From assembly GCA_902539165.1 (NCBI GenBank), contig CACBHY010000001.1, forward strand, positions 124,001 to 188,000: DNA of 64,000 bases, in the 5' to 3' direction. The position numbers were made by a program, and so were the translations under genes. Below the pieces are notes generated by a model, which was given only the letters and a program-made list of their open reading frames with translations, had not been told where the DNA came from and made no database searches. Numbering within the stretch: the first letter of the stretch is position 1; the number at the start of each line of letters is the position of its first letter. Positions 15,357-23,773 of the stretch are shown here, piece after piece. The DNA is from an uncultured Pelagibacteraceae bacterium (GTDB lineage: Bacteria; Pseudomonadota; Alphaproteobacteria; Pelagibacterales; Pelagibacteraceae).

Positions 15357-16742
15357 TTATTTTTTATATTTTATTATCATCTTTTTAATATTATCAAAAG
15401 ATGTTCCCCCATAAGATTTTTTTGAATTGACAGAAATGTTTAAATCAAACACTTTTAAAACATCTGCGGTAAGTTTAGGCTCAATTTTTTTAAGTTGGTC
15501 TAAAGAAAGTTCGTTTAATTTTTTTTTTGTTTTTTCTGCTAAATTAACTATAGCGGAAGTTTTTTGATAAGCGTTTCTAAATGACATTGAATGATTTTTC
15601 ACAAGATAATCAGCTAAGTCTGTTGCAGTAATGTATCCTTTATTTGCAAGCTCAAGCATTTTTTTTTTATTAGGACTACAATTTTTTAACACCTCATCAA
15701 AAATTTTTAGACAATTTACAAGTGTATCATTTGAATTAAAAACAATCTCTTTGTCATCTTGAAGATCTTTAAAATAAGAAAGTGGTAAACCTTTTAAGAT
15801 AGTCAGCATAGAAAATAGATTTCCATAGGTACTTCCAGATTTACCTCTTAAGTATTCTAGAAGATCAGGATTTTTTTTTTGAGGCATTATCGAAGATCCA
15901 GTTACAACTTTATCAGACAAGTTAATTAAATTAAATCCATCTGAATTCCATATAATCAACTCTTCTGCTATTCTTGAAATATGCATAGAGCATACTGATA
16001 CGCTATAAAGAAAATCAATTACAAAATCTCTATCTGAAACTGTATCAATAGAATTGTTTGTAGGTTTTTTAAAACCAAGTTTTTTGGTTGTATAATTTCT
16101 GTCTATATTAAATGAGGTACCAGATAAAGCAGCGACACCAAGTGGATTTTCATCTAAACTTTCTAGATTATTAGAAAATCTTTTTTTATCTCGATTAAAA
16201 ATTTCAACATAAGACATTAAATAATGTGCGAAAGAAATTGCTTGTGCATTCTTTAAATGAGTAAAACCAGGCATGATAGTTTGAATATTTTTTTCAGCTA
16301 ATTTTATTGAAGTTTTAATGACCTTATCTAAATTGTTGTTTATTTCATTAGTTGCAGATTTTAACCATAATTTAAAATCAGTGATTACCTGGTCATTTCT
16401 TGATCTTGCTGTATGGACATACCCTGCCTCTTCACCAATAATTTGAAAAAGTCTTTTTTCAATATTCATGTGAATATCTTCATATTTTCTATTAAATTCA
16501 AATTTTTTACTGGAAATTTCTCTCTCTATTTTATTCAGACCATAAATAATCTTATTTTTAATTTTGAATGAGATTATTTTTTGCTTAAAAAGCATCTCAA
16601 CATGAGCAATGGATCCTTTGATATCTTCTTTATAAAGTTTTTTGTCTACATCTAAAGAATTACCAACTTTTTGAAACAAATTTGATGAATTTTTTTTAAT
16701 GCGCGTGTTCCATATTGCCTGGTTGTTTTTATTTTTTGCCAT
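15357..16742 (-). CDS. argH: Argininosuccinate lyase
   Basis: Last step of arginine synthesis, splitting argininosuccinate into arginine and fumarate. The 461-residue protein carries the fumarase/aspartase superfamily signature GSSIMPQKKNPD and the ASL motifs VHTARSRNDQV and GFTHLKNAQ. In that motif LKNAQ replaces the usual LQRAQ; the catalytic His is kept. It heads the minus-strand unit argH-lptM-lysA-plsC and is divergent from a TlpA-like thioredoxin gene by 24 bp. Confidence 0.96.
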   Translation of the reverse strand: MAKNKNNQAIWNTRIKKNSSNLFQKVGNSLDVDKKLYKEDIKGSIAHVEMLFKQKIISFKIKNKIIYGLNKIEREISSKKFEFNRKYEDIHMNIEKRLFQIIGEEAGYVHTARSRNDQVITDFKLWLKSATNEINNNLDKVIKTSIKLAEKNIQTIMPGFTHLKNAQAISFAHYLMSYVEIFNRDKKRFSNNLESLDENPLGVAALSGTSFNIDRNYTTKKLGFKKPTNNSIDTVSDRDFVIDFLYSVSVCSMHISRIAEELIIWNSDGFNLINLSDKVVTGSSIMPQKKNPDLLEYLRGKSGSTYGNLFSMLTILKGLPLSYFKDLQDDKEIVFNSNDTLVNCLKIFDEVLKNCSPNKKKMLELANKGYITATDLADYLVKNHSMSFRNAYQKTSAIVNLAEKTKKKLNELSLDQLKKIEPKLTADVLKVFDLNISVNSKKSYGGTSFDNIKKMIIKYKK

Positions 16743-16766
16743 GATATTTAATTATACCTATTTAAT

Positions 16767-17276
16767 ATGAGAATTTTAATATTATTTACCTTTTTCATCA
16801 CTAATACTCTTGCGAATGAATTGCCGGATTTTAAAAATCTTGTAGTTCATAAAAACCCAAAAACATACAGTAATGTTATTTTTTTAGATAATGCAGACAA
16901 AGAAATTAATATTCAAAACTTAGATAGTCAGCTAATAATGTTAAATTTTTGGGCAACTTGGTGTGCGCCTTGCAGAGAGGAAATGCCTTCTCTAGATAGG
17001 TTGCAAGTAAATAAAAAGTTTAAGAATTTGAAAATATACCCAATTAATATTGGCAAAGAAAGACTAGATAAGGTTAATAATTTTTTTGCTGAATTAGGTA
17101 TAGATAATTTAGAACCTTATTTTGATCATCCTTCAACTCTAGCAAAAACTTTTTCTTTAAGAGGACTTCCAACAACTATACTTTTAAATTCTAAAGGAGA
17201 AGAGTTTGCAAGGATTATTGGTTCAATAAATTTTGACGATGAAAACTTTATTAACTGGTTAAAAAATTTAAGTTAA
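16767..17276 (+). CDS. TlpA-like secreted thioredoxin
   Basis: Likely periplasmic thiol-disulfide reductase, for example in cytochrome maturation. The 169-residue protein starts with a hydrophobic segment ending near NTLANEL, a probable signal peptide or anchor. The thioredoxin fold shows the active site WATWCAPCREEMP (Cys66, Cys69) and the cis-Pro loop LRGLPTTILL. Divergence from argH matches rhizobial tlpA-argH-lysA neighbourhoods as I recall. Its stop overlaps the next, convergent gene by 4 nt (TTAA). Confidence 0.88.
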   Translation: MRILILFTFFITNTLANELPDFKNLVVHKNPKTYSNVIFLDNADKEINIQNLDSQLIMLNFWATWCAPCREEMPSLDRLQVNKKFKNLKIYPINIGKERLDKVNNFFAELGIDNLEPYFDHPSTLAKTFSLRGLPTTILLNSKGEEFARIIGSINFDDENFINWLKNLS

Positions 17277-17476
17277 TCTTTAAAAAAATAAGCAAAACCT
17301 ACCAAAGCAATTATAGCAATAAATTGTAAAATAACTCTCATTTGCATTAACTTATTTGAATATTTTTTACTTGTTTCTCCACCCTTGAAAAGAGTACCTA
17401 TACCTAAAATTAAGACAACACCCACAGCAATTAAAAGTGCAATGGATAAAACTTTAACTATTATTCCTGATAACAT
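17273..17476 (-). CDS. HIG1-domain-like two-helix membrane protein
   Basis: A 67-residue protein with two membrane helices (about 5-30 and 49-64) joined by a basic loop KGGETSKKYSNKLMQMRVILQF. The RG/KGG...NKLMQ-R-R-V-QF pattern resembles bacterial HIG_1_N twin-helix proteins, related to cytochrome oxidase assembly factors; function here is inferred only. The frame stays open upstream to 17671, but that would overlap the divergent esterase gene, so I take the ATG at 17476. Confidence 0.75.
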   Translation of the reverse strand: MLSGIIVKVLSIALLIAVGVVLILGIGTLFKGGETSKKYSNKLMQMRVILQFIAIIALVGFAYFFKD

Positions 17477-17525
17477 ATTTATATTGTAGATTGTTTTTAA
17501 AAATAAAACACTTAATAAATTAACT

Positions 17526-18176
17526 ATGACATTTTGCCTTAACTCTACAATTATTAGACCTGAAAATGAAAGTGAAATAAAAAATGCAATTATTTTACTG
17601 CATGGATATGGTGGTGATGGAAAAGACATTAGCATGCTCTCATTAAATTGGAAAAGACATATGCCAAACACAGTTTTTATTTGTCCGAATGGGAACGAAC
17701 CATGTGCTATGAATCCGTCTGGATATCAATGGTTTGATCTAAGTAAAGAAGATCCAATTTATATTTTAGAGCAATCAATCAAGGCAGAAAATATAATTAA
17801 AAAATTTATTGAGGAGGTTAAATTAGAATTTAATTTATCAAATAAACAAATATGTTTATCTGGTTTCAGCCAAGGTTGTATGATGTCTATAAATGTTGGC
17901 CTGACATCAGAAGAAAGATTTACTTGTATTGTTGGTTTTTCTGGAAAAATTATTGATAAAGATAATTTAAAAAATAGAATCAAAAATAAAACTGAAACTT
18001 TGCTTATACACGGTGATACGGATCAAATTGTCCCATCAATTAATTTATTAGAAGCAAAAGACTTTTTAATTAGAAACGATGTAAAAGTTGATACACTTTT
18101 AATTAAAAATTGTGATCATCACATTCCTATACAAGCTTCTAGTACAGCACTTAATTATATCTTAAAGAAACTTTAA
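17526..18176 (+). CDS. Phospholipase/carboxylesterase-family hydrolase
   Basis: Alpha/beta hydrolase of the carboxylesterase/thioesterase (YpfH, Abhydrolase_2) family, cytoplasmic. The 216-residue protein has the oxyanion region LHGYGGDGKD, the nucleophile elbow GFSQG (Ser115), the acid in HGDTDQIVP (Asp166) and the catalytic His near 198 (CDHHIP). The substrate is unknown; short acyl or aryl esters are typical. It is divergent from the HIG1-like gene with a 49-bp gap. Confidence 0.85.
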   Translation: MTFCLNSTIIRPENESEIKNAIILLHGYGGDGKDISMLSLNWKRHMPNTVFICPNGNEPCAMNPSGYQWFDLSKEDPIYILEQSIKAENIIKKFIEEVKLEFNLSNKQICLSGFSQGCMMSINVGLTSEERFTCIVGFSGKIIDKDNLKNRIKNKTETLLIHGDTDQIVPSINLLEAKDFLIRNDVKVDTLLIKNCDHHIPIQASSTALNYILKKL

Positions 18177-18222
18177 TATCCCTTAATGTTGATAAAGTAG
18201 ATTAACTAAGTTAAAATTGGTT

Positions 18223-18792
18223 ATGAATAATTTTATTGAACAAGATGTTTCATTAGAAAAATGTCCAGCATTAGTCTTAAATGCTGATTACAGACCATTA
18301 AGTTATTACCCTTTATCATTGTGGTCATGGCAAGACACAGTTAAATCTGTTTTTTTAGATAGAGTAATTATAGTAAGTAATTATGATAGAGTTGTTAGAA
18401 GTCCTTCCTTTAACATGCAATTACCAAGTGTTATTGCCTTAAAAGATTATATCGTACCGCTTTCAAAACCTAGCTTTACAAGATTTAACGTATTCTTAAG
18501 AGATAAATTTTCTTGTCAGTACTGTGGTAATTCTGATGAACTAACATTTGATCATTTGTTACCCAGATCAAAAGGAGGAGAAACTAACTGGGATAATGTA
18601 GTTACCGCCTGTTCAGCATGTAATGTAAAAAAAGGTGGAAAACTATTAAAAAATTCAGGGATGAAGTTGCACCAATATCCTTATAGACCCTCAACAGAAG
18701 ATTTACATAAAAATGGAAAGAATTTTCCTCCAAACTTTCTTCACAAAAGTTGGATGGACTACTTATATTGGGACGTTGAATTAGAAGCTTAG
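18223..18792 (+). CDS. HNH endonuclease-family protein
   Basis: A 189-residue protein of the widely conserved alphaproteobacterial HNH family (ALVLNADYRPLSYYPLSLWSWQDTVKSVFLDRV at the N-terminus). The zinc/HNH core is CQYCGNSDELTFDHLLPRSKGGETNWDNVVTACSACNVKKG, with both CxxC pairs and the catalytic His. This family is chromosomal housekeeping, not a homing element, though its role is unknown. I chose the ATG at 18223; the frame reaches a TTG at 18217. Its stop overlaps coq7's by 4 nt (TTAG). Confidence 0.88.
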   Translation: MNNFIEQDVSLEKCPALVLNADYRPLSYYPLSLWSWQDTVKSVFLDRVIIVSNYDRVVRSPSFNMQLPSVIALKDYIVPLSKPSFTRFNVFLRDKFSCQYCGNSDELTFDHLLPRSKGGETNWDNVVTACSACNVKKGGKLLKNSGMKLHQYPYRPSTEDLHKNGKNFPPNFLHKSWMDYLYWDVELEA

Positions 18793-19322
18793 ATTTTTTC
18801 GGATATATTTATTGCAATTTTAGATCCAGTTTTTATTAACTTATCTAAAATCGAGTAAGGTCCTTTTTTGGTTGCACCTTTTTCATAAGCTATATCTTTA
18901 TGATTTAACTCATCTTCTCTGAATTTTATAATTTTTTTCTTCAAGATTTTTTCACTATTATCAAGTTGTTTAATTTGACTTAAGTAATGTTCATCAATAA
19001 CTTCTTCAACAGATGCAGTGCAAAGCATGGCAGCTTTTTTACCTAACAAAGTAGAACCAAAGCCTAAACCCACACCTAACAAATCCCATAGAGGCAAAAA
19101 TTTCGTTGGAGCTATATTTCTTTTTTTTATTTCTTTTTCAAAAAAATCACGATGTTCTTTTTCATGAATTTTCATTTCCTCAATAGTTTTCTTTAGTTTG
19201 TCATTTTTAACAAATGTATTTAAAGCAAGTAATTGGCCTTCGTAAATTTTAACAGCACCTCTTTCTCCAGCGTGATCAACCCTTATAAATTCCTCAATTC
19301 TTTTTTTATTTACTGTTTTCAT
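18789..19322 (-). CDS. coq7: Demethoxyubiquinone hydroxylase Coq7
   Basis: Diiron monooxygenase that hydroxylates the ring in late ubiquinone synthesis, associated with the membrane. The 177-residue protein shows the ferritin-like ligands RVDHAGERGAVKIYEGQ, MKIHEKEHRDFFE, CTASVEEVIDEHY and FREDELNHKDIAYE. Coq7 substitutes for UbiF in many alphaproteobacteria. The ATG at 19322 lies inside the 3' end of the dsbB-like gene, giving a 17-nt overlap. It joins ubiB and ubiE as the third ubiquinone gene in the window. Confidence 0.93.
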   Translation of the reverse strand: MKTVNKKRIEEFIRVDHAGERGAVKIYEGQLLALNTFVKNDKLKKTIEEMKIHEKEHRDFFEKEIKKRNIAPTKFLPLWDLLGVGLGFGSTLLGKKAAMLCTASVEEVIDEHYLSQIKQLDNSEKILKKKIIKFREDELNHKDIAYEKGATKKGPYSILDKLIKTGSKIAINISEKI

Positions 19323-19791
19323 ATCCAAAGTAAAATCTTATTAAAGTAATAGTTAATAATATAGAAATTATTATATTGTAGCTTGTAAGTGATAATCCAA
19401 AAATATGAAATGTTACATCTTTGCAACTTATATTTTTTTGTTGTAATTGCTTTAATATTTCATCTTTATCAAGAATATTTGCTCCCTTTTCAAGATCGCA
19501 AAGCATAGACTCTTGTATAAAACCTTGTTCAATTCCTAAGTGATATAAAGACAATATTGTTGCTAATAAAAAAATTATAGCCAATAAGAGAATTAGATAC
19601 TTTTCTAGTTTGTTGTATTTATAATTTATTAATGTAATTAAGATTGCTAAAAAATATGGGATCCTTTCATATAGACAAAGATTACAAGGTTGATGACCAA
19701 GAATATATTCTATAAAATATGCAGATACTAAAGCAATAAAGCTTATTAAAAATATACCTGTAAACAAATTTTTTTTGCTGAGGCTATACAT
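19306..19791 (-). CDS. dsbB: DsbB-like disulfide bond formation protein
   Basis: Inner-membrane oxidoreductase that reoxidises DsbA and passes electrons to quinone. The 161-residue protein has four predicted helices and the two Cys pairs: QPCNLCLYER (Cys36, Cys39) and Cys98/Cys123 in the second periplasmic loop. No dsbA gene is in the window. It overlaps the DedA-like gene by 8 nt and coq7 by 17 nt, suggesting one transcript for quinone-linked membrane functions. Confidence 0.88.
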   Translation of the reverse strand: MYSLSKKNLFTGIFLISFIALVSAYFIEYILGHQPCNLCLYERIPYFLAILITLINYKYNKLEKYLILLLAIIFLLATILSLYHLGIEQGFIQESMLCDLEKGANILDKDEILKQLQQKNISCKDVTFHIFGLSLTSYNIIISILLTITLIRFYFGYENSK

Positions 19792-20389
19792 TAAATTTAT
19801 AAAATAAAAATATTATTAAGAATATAATAACAAGCAATATCCCTAAAATGGTAAACCATTTTGATCCATGCTTGTTCATAAAATAAGTAAATAAATGTCC
19901 AAATTTATAGGACAAGTAAGAAATAATAAAAAATCTAAGGCTTCTAGAGATTAGACTTACAAGGATAAATATGAATAGATTAAAACCAATTAGTCCACTA
20001 GCAATAGTGAAGGCTTTATAAGGCAAAGGAGTAAAACCTGCTAAAAAAAGTATACTTAGCCAAGCTAGAAATCCCTCACCAATAGATAGATTATATTTTA
20101 ATTTTTCAACTTTATTTTCATATCCATAAAACTCGATCACACTAAAAGATAGATCATAAAAAAATGATCCCAAGAAGTATCCAAAAACACCTCCTAAAAC
20201 TGAAAAAATGGATGCTATCAAAAATATTTTTATGTAATTTTTTTTCTTTGCAATGACCATAGGCACAATCATTACGTCTGGAGGTATGGGAAAAAATGAA
20301 CTTTCAATAAACGAAACTAAACCCAAATAAAAGTTTGAGCTCTTATGTGATGCTAAATCCAAACATTTCCTGTAAAGAGTTTGAAACAT
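19784..20389 (-). CDS. DedA/VTT-family membrane protein
   Basis: A 201-residue inner-membrane protein of the YqaA branch of the DedA (VTT) superfamily, whose members are linked to lipid flipping and envelope homeostasis. It shows FIESSFFPIPPDVMIVPMVIAKKK (reentrant loop with PIPPD) and the second loop LFLAGFTPLPYKAFTIASGLIGFN. About five hydrophobic segments are visible. It is first in the minus-strand run with dsbB-like and coq7. The substrate is unknown. Confidence 0.85.
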   Translation of the reverse strand: MFQTLYRKCLDLASHKSSNFYLGLVSFIESSFFPIPPDVMIVPMVIAKKKNYIKIFLIASIFSVLGGVFGYFLGSFFYDLSFSVIEFYGYENKVEKLKYNLSIGEGFLAWLSILFLAGFTPLPYKAFTIASGLIGFNLFIFILVSLISRSLRFFIISYLSYKFGHLFTYFMNKHGSKWFTILGILLVIIFLIIFLFYKFNV

Positions 20390-20430
20390 TTTTTGGTTTT
20401 AATATAATTTTAGTTCTTATACTATTTAAA

Positions 20431-20436
20431 TATAAT
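20431..20436 (+). promoter_or_regulatory. -10 box of the tRNA-Leu promoter
   Basis: A perfect TATAAT lies 16 bp before the mature tRNA-Leu 5' end. The matching -35 region is weak (about TTTTAG). The downstream acyl-CoA synthetase ATG is only 6 nt past the tRNA, so this promoter probably serves both. Confidence 0.5.
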
Positions 20437-20451
20437 TTAATTCAAATTAGC

Positions 20452-20536
20452 GGGCGAATGGCGGAACTGGTAGACGCGCACGACTCAAAATCGTGTTTCG
20501 CAAGAAGTGAGAGTTCGATTCTCTCTTCGCCCACCA
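20452..20536 (+). tRNA. tRNA-Leu (anticodon CAA)
   Basis: An 85-nt tRNA read by eye. The acceptor stem GGGCGAA pairs with TTCGCCC, the anticodon stem is CACGA/TCGTG with loop CTCAAAA (anticodon CAA, decoding UUG), a long class II variable arm follows, and the T-arm is GAGAG-TTCGATT-CTCTC. The CCA end is encoded. The acyl-CoA synthetase gene starts 6 nt downstream. Confidence 0.96.
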
Positions 20537-20542
20537 AAAGAT

Positions 20543-22240
20543 ATGGAAATAAAGAAACAAAATAATCTTTTAGAACTTTTTTATCAACAGTACTTAAAAG
20601 AAAAGCCTAATCAAATTTTTTTGAAATCATTAAAAAATTTCGAAAACGAATTCACATGGGAAGAAACGTATTTAAATATTTTAAAACTGTCTCAAGAGTT
20701 AAGTTCATTTATAGAAAATAAAGATCGTTGTTTGTTAATTTCAGAGAATAGACCTGAATGGATGATCTCTGATTTAGCAATAATGTTATCAAAAGGTATC
20801 ACTGTTCCAGCTTATACGACCTATGTAGAAAGAGATTACGAATATTTAATTAATGATTGTAACCCATCAGTTGTAATTGTTTCAGATGATTTACAATATG
20901 ATAAAATAAAAAAAATAATTAAATCTAAACCTTTCATAAAAAAAATATTATCTTTTGAACAGATAAAAGATGCAAATGATGTTATCTGTATCAAAAATAT
21001 TTTTGAAAAAAAAAAATATCAGAAAAAAAATTTTCTTAATTTAGATATTTCTAGAAAAGATGTTGCTTGTATAATTTATACCTCAGGCACACAAGGAAAC
21101 CCCAAAGGTGTAATGTTAAGTCATGGGGGAATATTAAGTAATTGTGAAGGAGCTTTATTTTTACTCAAAGATTTTATTTCAAAAAAAGCTAGGTTTTTAA
21201 CCTGGTTACCATTGTCACACTCGTATGAGCATACTGTTCAATTTGTTCAGATAGCATTGGGGGCCAAGGTGTTTTATGCTGAAAGCATAGAAAAGCTGAT
21301 AAAAAATATGGGTGAATGTAATCCTGATATAATGACTGCAGTTCCAAGATTTTATCAAAATTTGTATCAAAAGATAAATGCATCTTTTAATAAAACAAAT
21401 GGCTTAAAAAAATATCTTATTAACAAAATGCTTTCTCTCGGGGAAAAGGTTTTATTTAAAAATAAATTGTCTAATTTAGAAAAAGTACAAAATATTATTT
21501 GTGAGAAATTAGTTAGAAAAAAAATAAAAGCACAATTTGGTGGTTCATTGAAATTATTTATTTCTGGAGGCGGTGCTTTAGATAAAGATGTAGGGGTATT
21601 TTTAAATGCAATAGGGTTACCGACATTACAGGGATACGGTTTAACAGAAACCTCTCCAGTGGTTAGTTGTAATCCAAAAGATGATATAAGAATCGATACT
21701 GTTGGACCTGCTTTTGCTGCAAATGAGGTTAAAATAGCAGGTGATGGTGAGATCTTGGTTAAGGGTGAAAACGTAATGTTAGGCTATTGGAATAATGAGG
21801 AAGAAACTAAAAAAGTTTTAAATGATGGATGGTTATCTACTGGTGATATAGGTCATTTTGAAAATAAATACTTAAAAATTACAGATAGAAAAAAAGATAT
21901 TCTAATTACCCCTGGAGGAGATAACATTTCACCAATAAAAATTGAAAATGATTTATTAAAAATTAATTTTGTTGAGCAATCTTTAGTGTATGGTGATAAT
22001 AAACCTTATTTAGTTGCATTATTAGTTTTAAATAAAGAAAAATCCAACATACCTGATGAGAAAATTTTACAAGAATTAGAAATAGTGAATAAAAACTTAT
22101 CAAAAATAGAAAAAATAAAAAAATTTATTGTTATTAAAGATCAATTTACAATTGAAAATGGACTGATGACTCCGACATTAAAATTAAAAAGATATAAAAT
22201 TATACAAAAATATAAAAATCTTTTAGAAAATCTTTATTAA
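20543..22240 (+). CDS. Long-chain acyl-CoA synthetase (AMP-forming)
   Basis: Activates a fatty acid with ATP and CoA. The 565-residue ANL-superfamily protein has the P-loop IIYTSGTQGNPKGVMLSH, the core YGLTETSPVV, the adenylate motif STGDIGHFENKYLKITDRKKD and a C-terminal lid lacking a clear catalytic-Lys tail signature. It resembles the bacterial FAA1/FadD15-type synthetases. The frame is open back into the tRNA; the ATG at 20543 is the first that lies outside it. Separate from the acetoacetyl-CoA synthetase at 26847-28808. Confidence 0.9.
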   Translation: MEIKKQNNLLELFYQQYLKEKPNQIFLKSLKNFENEFTWEETYLNILKLSQELSSFIENKDRCLLISENRPEWMISDLAIMLSKGITVPAYTTYVERDYEYLINDCNPSVVIVSDDLQYDKIKKIIKSKPFIKKILSFEQIKDANDVICIKNIFEKKKYQKKNFLNLDISRKDVACIIYTSGTQGNPKGVMLSHGGILSNCEGALFLLKDFISKKARFLTWLPLSHSYEHTVQFVQIALGAKVFYAESIEKLIKNMGECNPDIMTAVPRFYQNLYQKINASFNKTNGLKKYLINKMLSLGEKVLFKNKLSNLEKVQNIICEKLVRKKIKAQFGGSLKLFISGGGALDKDVGVFLNAIGLPTLQGYGLTETSPVVSCNPKDDIRIDTVGPAFAANEVKIAGDGEILVKGENVMLGYWNNEEETKKVLNDGWLSTGDIGHFENKYLKITDRKKDILITPGGDNISPIKIENDLLKINFVEQSLVYGDNKPYLVALLVLNKEKSNIPDEKILQELEIVNKNLSKIEKIKKFIVIKDQFTIENGLMTPTLKLKRYKIIQKYKNLLENLY

Positions 22241-22359
22241 TTTATTTTTATAAGATGGTTTATTAACCGCATAAACATTAACTTAATTAATAGATTTAAA
22301 TTTAAAAAAAAATAAAAAATAAAAAATAATTTTTCAAATTCTAATTTTTAATTAAAGGT

Positions 22360-22388
22360 TTGACATAACTTATAGAAAAAAATAAAAA
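22360..22388 (+). promoter_or_regulatory. Promoter of the Lys-rich mini-gene
   Basis: A consensus -35 TTGACA at 22360-22365 is followed after 17 nt by TAAAAA (22383-22388), a weak -10. Transcription would start near 22395, just before a perfect inverted repeat. A TATAGT at 22389-22394 is closer to consensus but its 23-nt spacing is too long. Confidence 0.5.
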
Positions 22389-22397
22389 TATAGTAAC

Positions 22398-22418
22398 AAC
22401 GAATCATTTTGATTCGTT
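22398..22418 (+). promoter_or_regulatory. Perfect 9-bp inverted repeat in the mini-gene leader
   Basis: AACGAATCA-TTT-TGATTCGTT is a perfect inverted repeat. It would fold into a hairpin at the very 5' end of the mRNA, or act as an operator for a dimeric regulator at the transcription start. It lies 22 nt before the ATG and does not hide the ribosome site (AAGGGAG, 22429-22434). Confidence 0.65.
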
Positions 22419-22440
22419 TAACTTAAAAAGGGAGCTAAAG

Positions 22441-22530
22441 ATGCCTAAGAAAAGAAAAAAAGCGGCAAAGAAAACTAAGAAAAAAGCTAAGAAAAAAGCT
22501 AAGAAAAAAGCAAAAAAAAGAAGAAGATAG
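22441..22530 (+). CDS. 29-residue Lys/Ala/Arg-rich basic peptide
   Basis: A tiny gene. The product starts MPKKRKKAAKKTKKKAKKK and ends in KKRRR; every residue except Met1, Pro2, Thr12 and five Ala is Lys or Arg. The DNA repeats a 12-bp unit (AAGAAAAAAGCT, coding KKKA) about three times. It resembles histone-H1-like tails and probably binds nucleic acid, but the function is unknown. Support for a real gene is its own unit: TTGACA, leader hairpin, good Shine-Dalgarno and a U-rich terminator. A small RNA with a chance frame is the alternative. Confidence 0.65.
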   Translation: MPKKRKKAAKKTKKKAKKKAKKKAKKRRR

Positions 22531-22548
22531 TAACTTAGTATTCTTTAT

Positions 22549-22592
22549 AAAAAACGCTTCTCATTACAAATTGTATGGGAGGCGTTTTTTTT
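22549..22592 (+). terminator. Intrinsic terminator shared by convergent genes
   Basis: A stem with CGCTTCTCAT pairing to ATGGGAGGCG (with G-T wobbles) is followed by eight T on the plus strand, and preceded by an A-run that serves the minus strand. It ends the mini-gene transcript and overlaps the carD stop codon (22591-22593), so it is probably bidirectional. It is the clearest intrinsic terminator in the window. Confidence 0.85.
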
Positions 22593-23490
22593 ACTCCTCA
22601 ATAGTTTCGTCTGTATCTGAAATTGGCTCGTCTACTGGTAATTCTGTTGCAGCTACTTTAGTTGTAATAGGTGCAGGTGCTTGACTACCCAGGTTTCTTT
22701 TTAAGGCTTTATCTAATTTTTTTTGAGTGTCCTCAAGTGATAAATTTAAAATAATCTGAAACTCAGATAAAATTCTTTCATAAGCTTTTTCAAAGAGTTG
22801 TCTTTCACTATAAGATTGATCAACCATTAGATCATCACCTTTATTTAAATCTCTGACCACTTCTGCTAATTCATAAATTTTTCCAGAGGAAATTTTTGCT
22901 TCGTATTCTTGTGCCCTTCTACTCCACATTGATCTTTTAATTTTTGGCTTACTTTTAAGAATTGAAATAGATTTATTAACCTGATTAATAGTTGCCAAGG
23001 GTCTTAAATGAGACTGCTTATTAACTGGTACCATTCCATTTGCTTTATCTTTTTCAAATTTTATAACATAAGTCTCAACGTCTATTCCACCTATATTGAT
23101 TTTTTTAAATTCTGTAATTTGACCAACACCATGCTTAGGATAAACAACATAATCTTTAATTTTGTATTCTCTTTTCTCAGTCTCTTGTTTTTTAACTTTC
23201 TTTATCTCTGGTTTTACCTCGTTAGTTTTAGAGATTCTTAGATTGTCAACTTTTGGCTCTGCTGCAGAAGAAACTAATTTTTTATTTTTCTTTGCCCTTA
23301 TAAATTTTGTAGGATTTTTCTTTAAAACTTTTTTTATTTTTTTGGAAATTATTTTTTTGGAAATTATTTTTTTAGATTTTTTTACTATTACTTTAGCAAC
23401 TTTTTTTTTAGTAACTTTTTTTTTCACTTTTTTTTCGGTTTTTCTGTTAAAGATTTTCTTTAAAATATTTTTCGTACTTATTTTGCTCAT
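22591..23490 (-). CDS. carD: CarD-family transcription regulator with Lys-rich N-terminus
   Basis: CarD/CdnL proteins bind RNA polymerase beta and stabilise open complexes. In this 299-residue protein the CarD_CdnL/TRCF Tudor-like domain starts near residue 110 ([20 protein letters not shown]), followed by the helical domain with [30 protein letters not shown]. The first ~80 residues are low-complexity and Lys-rich with an exact repeat [12 protein letters not shown], from a 15-bp tandem duplication at 23344-23373. The frame allows ATGs at 23532, 23505 and 23490; I chose the last, which still overlaps fdxA by 44 nt. The fdxA-carD order is alphaproteobacterial. Confidence 0.85.
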   Translation of the reverse strand: MSKISTKNILKKIFNRKTEKKVKKKVTKKKVAKVIVKKSKKIISKKIISKKIKKVLKKNPTKFIRAKKNKKLVSSAAEPKVDNLRISKTNEVKPEIKKVKKQETEKREYKIKDYVVYPKHGVGQITEFKKINIGGIDVETYVIKFEKDKANGMVPVNKQSHLRPLATINQVNKSISILKSKPKIKRSMWSRRAQEYEAKISSGKIYELAEVVRDLNKGDDLMVDQSYSERQLFEKAYERILSEFQIILNLSLEDTQKKLDKALKRNLGSQAPAPITTKVAATELPVDEPISDTDETIEE

Positions 23491-23773
23491 CCTTAAATTT
23501 TTCATGATCCGGTGGAGGATCTTTTTTTTCACTTATGTTAGGCCAGATCTCAGAATATTTTGTATTAATCTCTAACCATTTTTCACTTCCAGGTTCGGTA
23601 TCAGCTTTGATGGCGTCAACTGGACATTCTGGCTCGCAAACGCCACAATCTATACACTCATCCGGTTTAATTACAAGCATATTTTTCCCTTCATAAAAGC
23701 AATCTACTGGACATACATCAACGCAGTCAGTTAATTTACATTTTATGCAATTATCATTAACAAGATATGTCAT
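23447..23773 (-). CDS. fdxA: Seven-iron ferredoxin FdxA
   Basis: Small cytoplasmic electron carrier with one [3Fe-4S] and one [4Fe-4S] cluster. The N-terminal Cys pattern is [18 protein letters not shown] (Cys9, 12, 17, 21, 25), and [13 protein letters not shown] (Cys40, 43, 46, 50) follows. The 108-residue length fits FdxA. The start overlaps the TerB-like gene by 4 nt (ATGA) and the end overlaps carD. Its redox partner is not apparent here. Confidence 0.95.
   Translation of the reverse strand: MTYLVNDNCIKCKLTDCVDVCPVDCFYEGKNMLVIKPDECIDCGVCEPECPVDAIKADTEPGSEKWLEINTKYSEIWPNISEKKDPPPDHEKFKDEQNKYEKYFKENL

Noticed and set aside
17477..17671. N-terminal extension of the HIG1-like protein
   Set aside because: It would overlap the divergent esterase start and adds residues unlike the family; the ATG at 17476 gives a full two-helix protein.
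18223..18792. HNH gene as part of a mobile element or defence system
   Set aside because: The protein belongs to a conserved chromosomal alphaproteobacterial family, with no repeats, integrase or methylase nearby.
16767..19791. A dedicated disulfide or stress island formed by TlpA-like and DsbB-like genes
   Set aside because: They lie on opposite strands in unrelated units, and no DsbA is nearby; this is ordinary housekeeping order.
23008..23575. Plus-strand frames rich in Phe and Leu opposite carD
   Set aside because: They are the antisense of the Lys-rich carD coding region, where AAA codons read as TTT.
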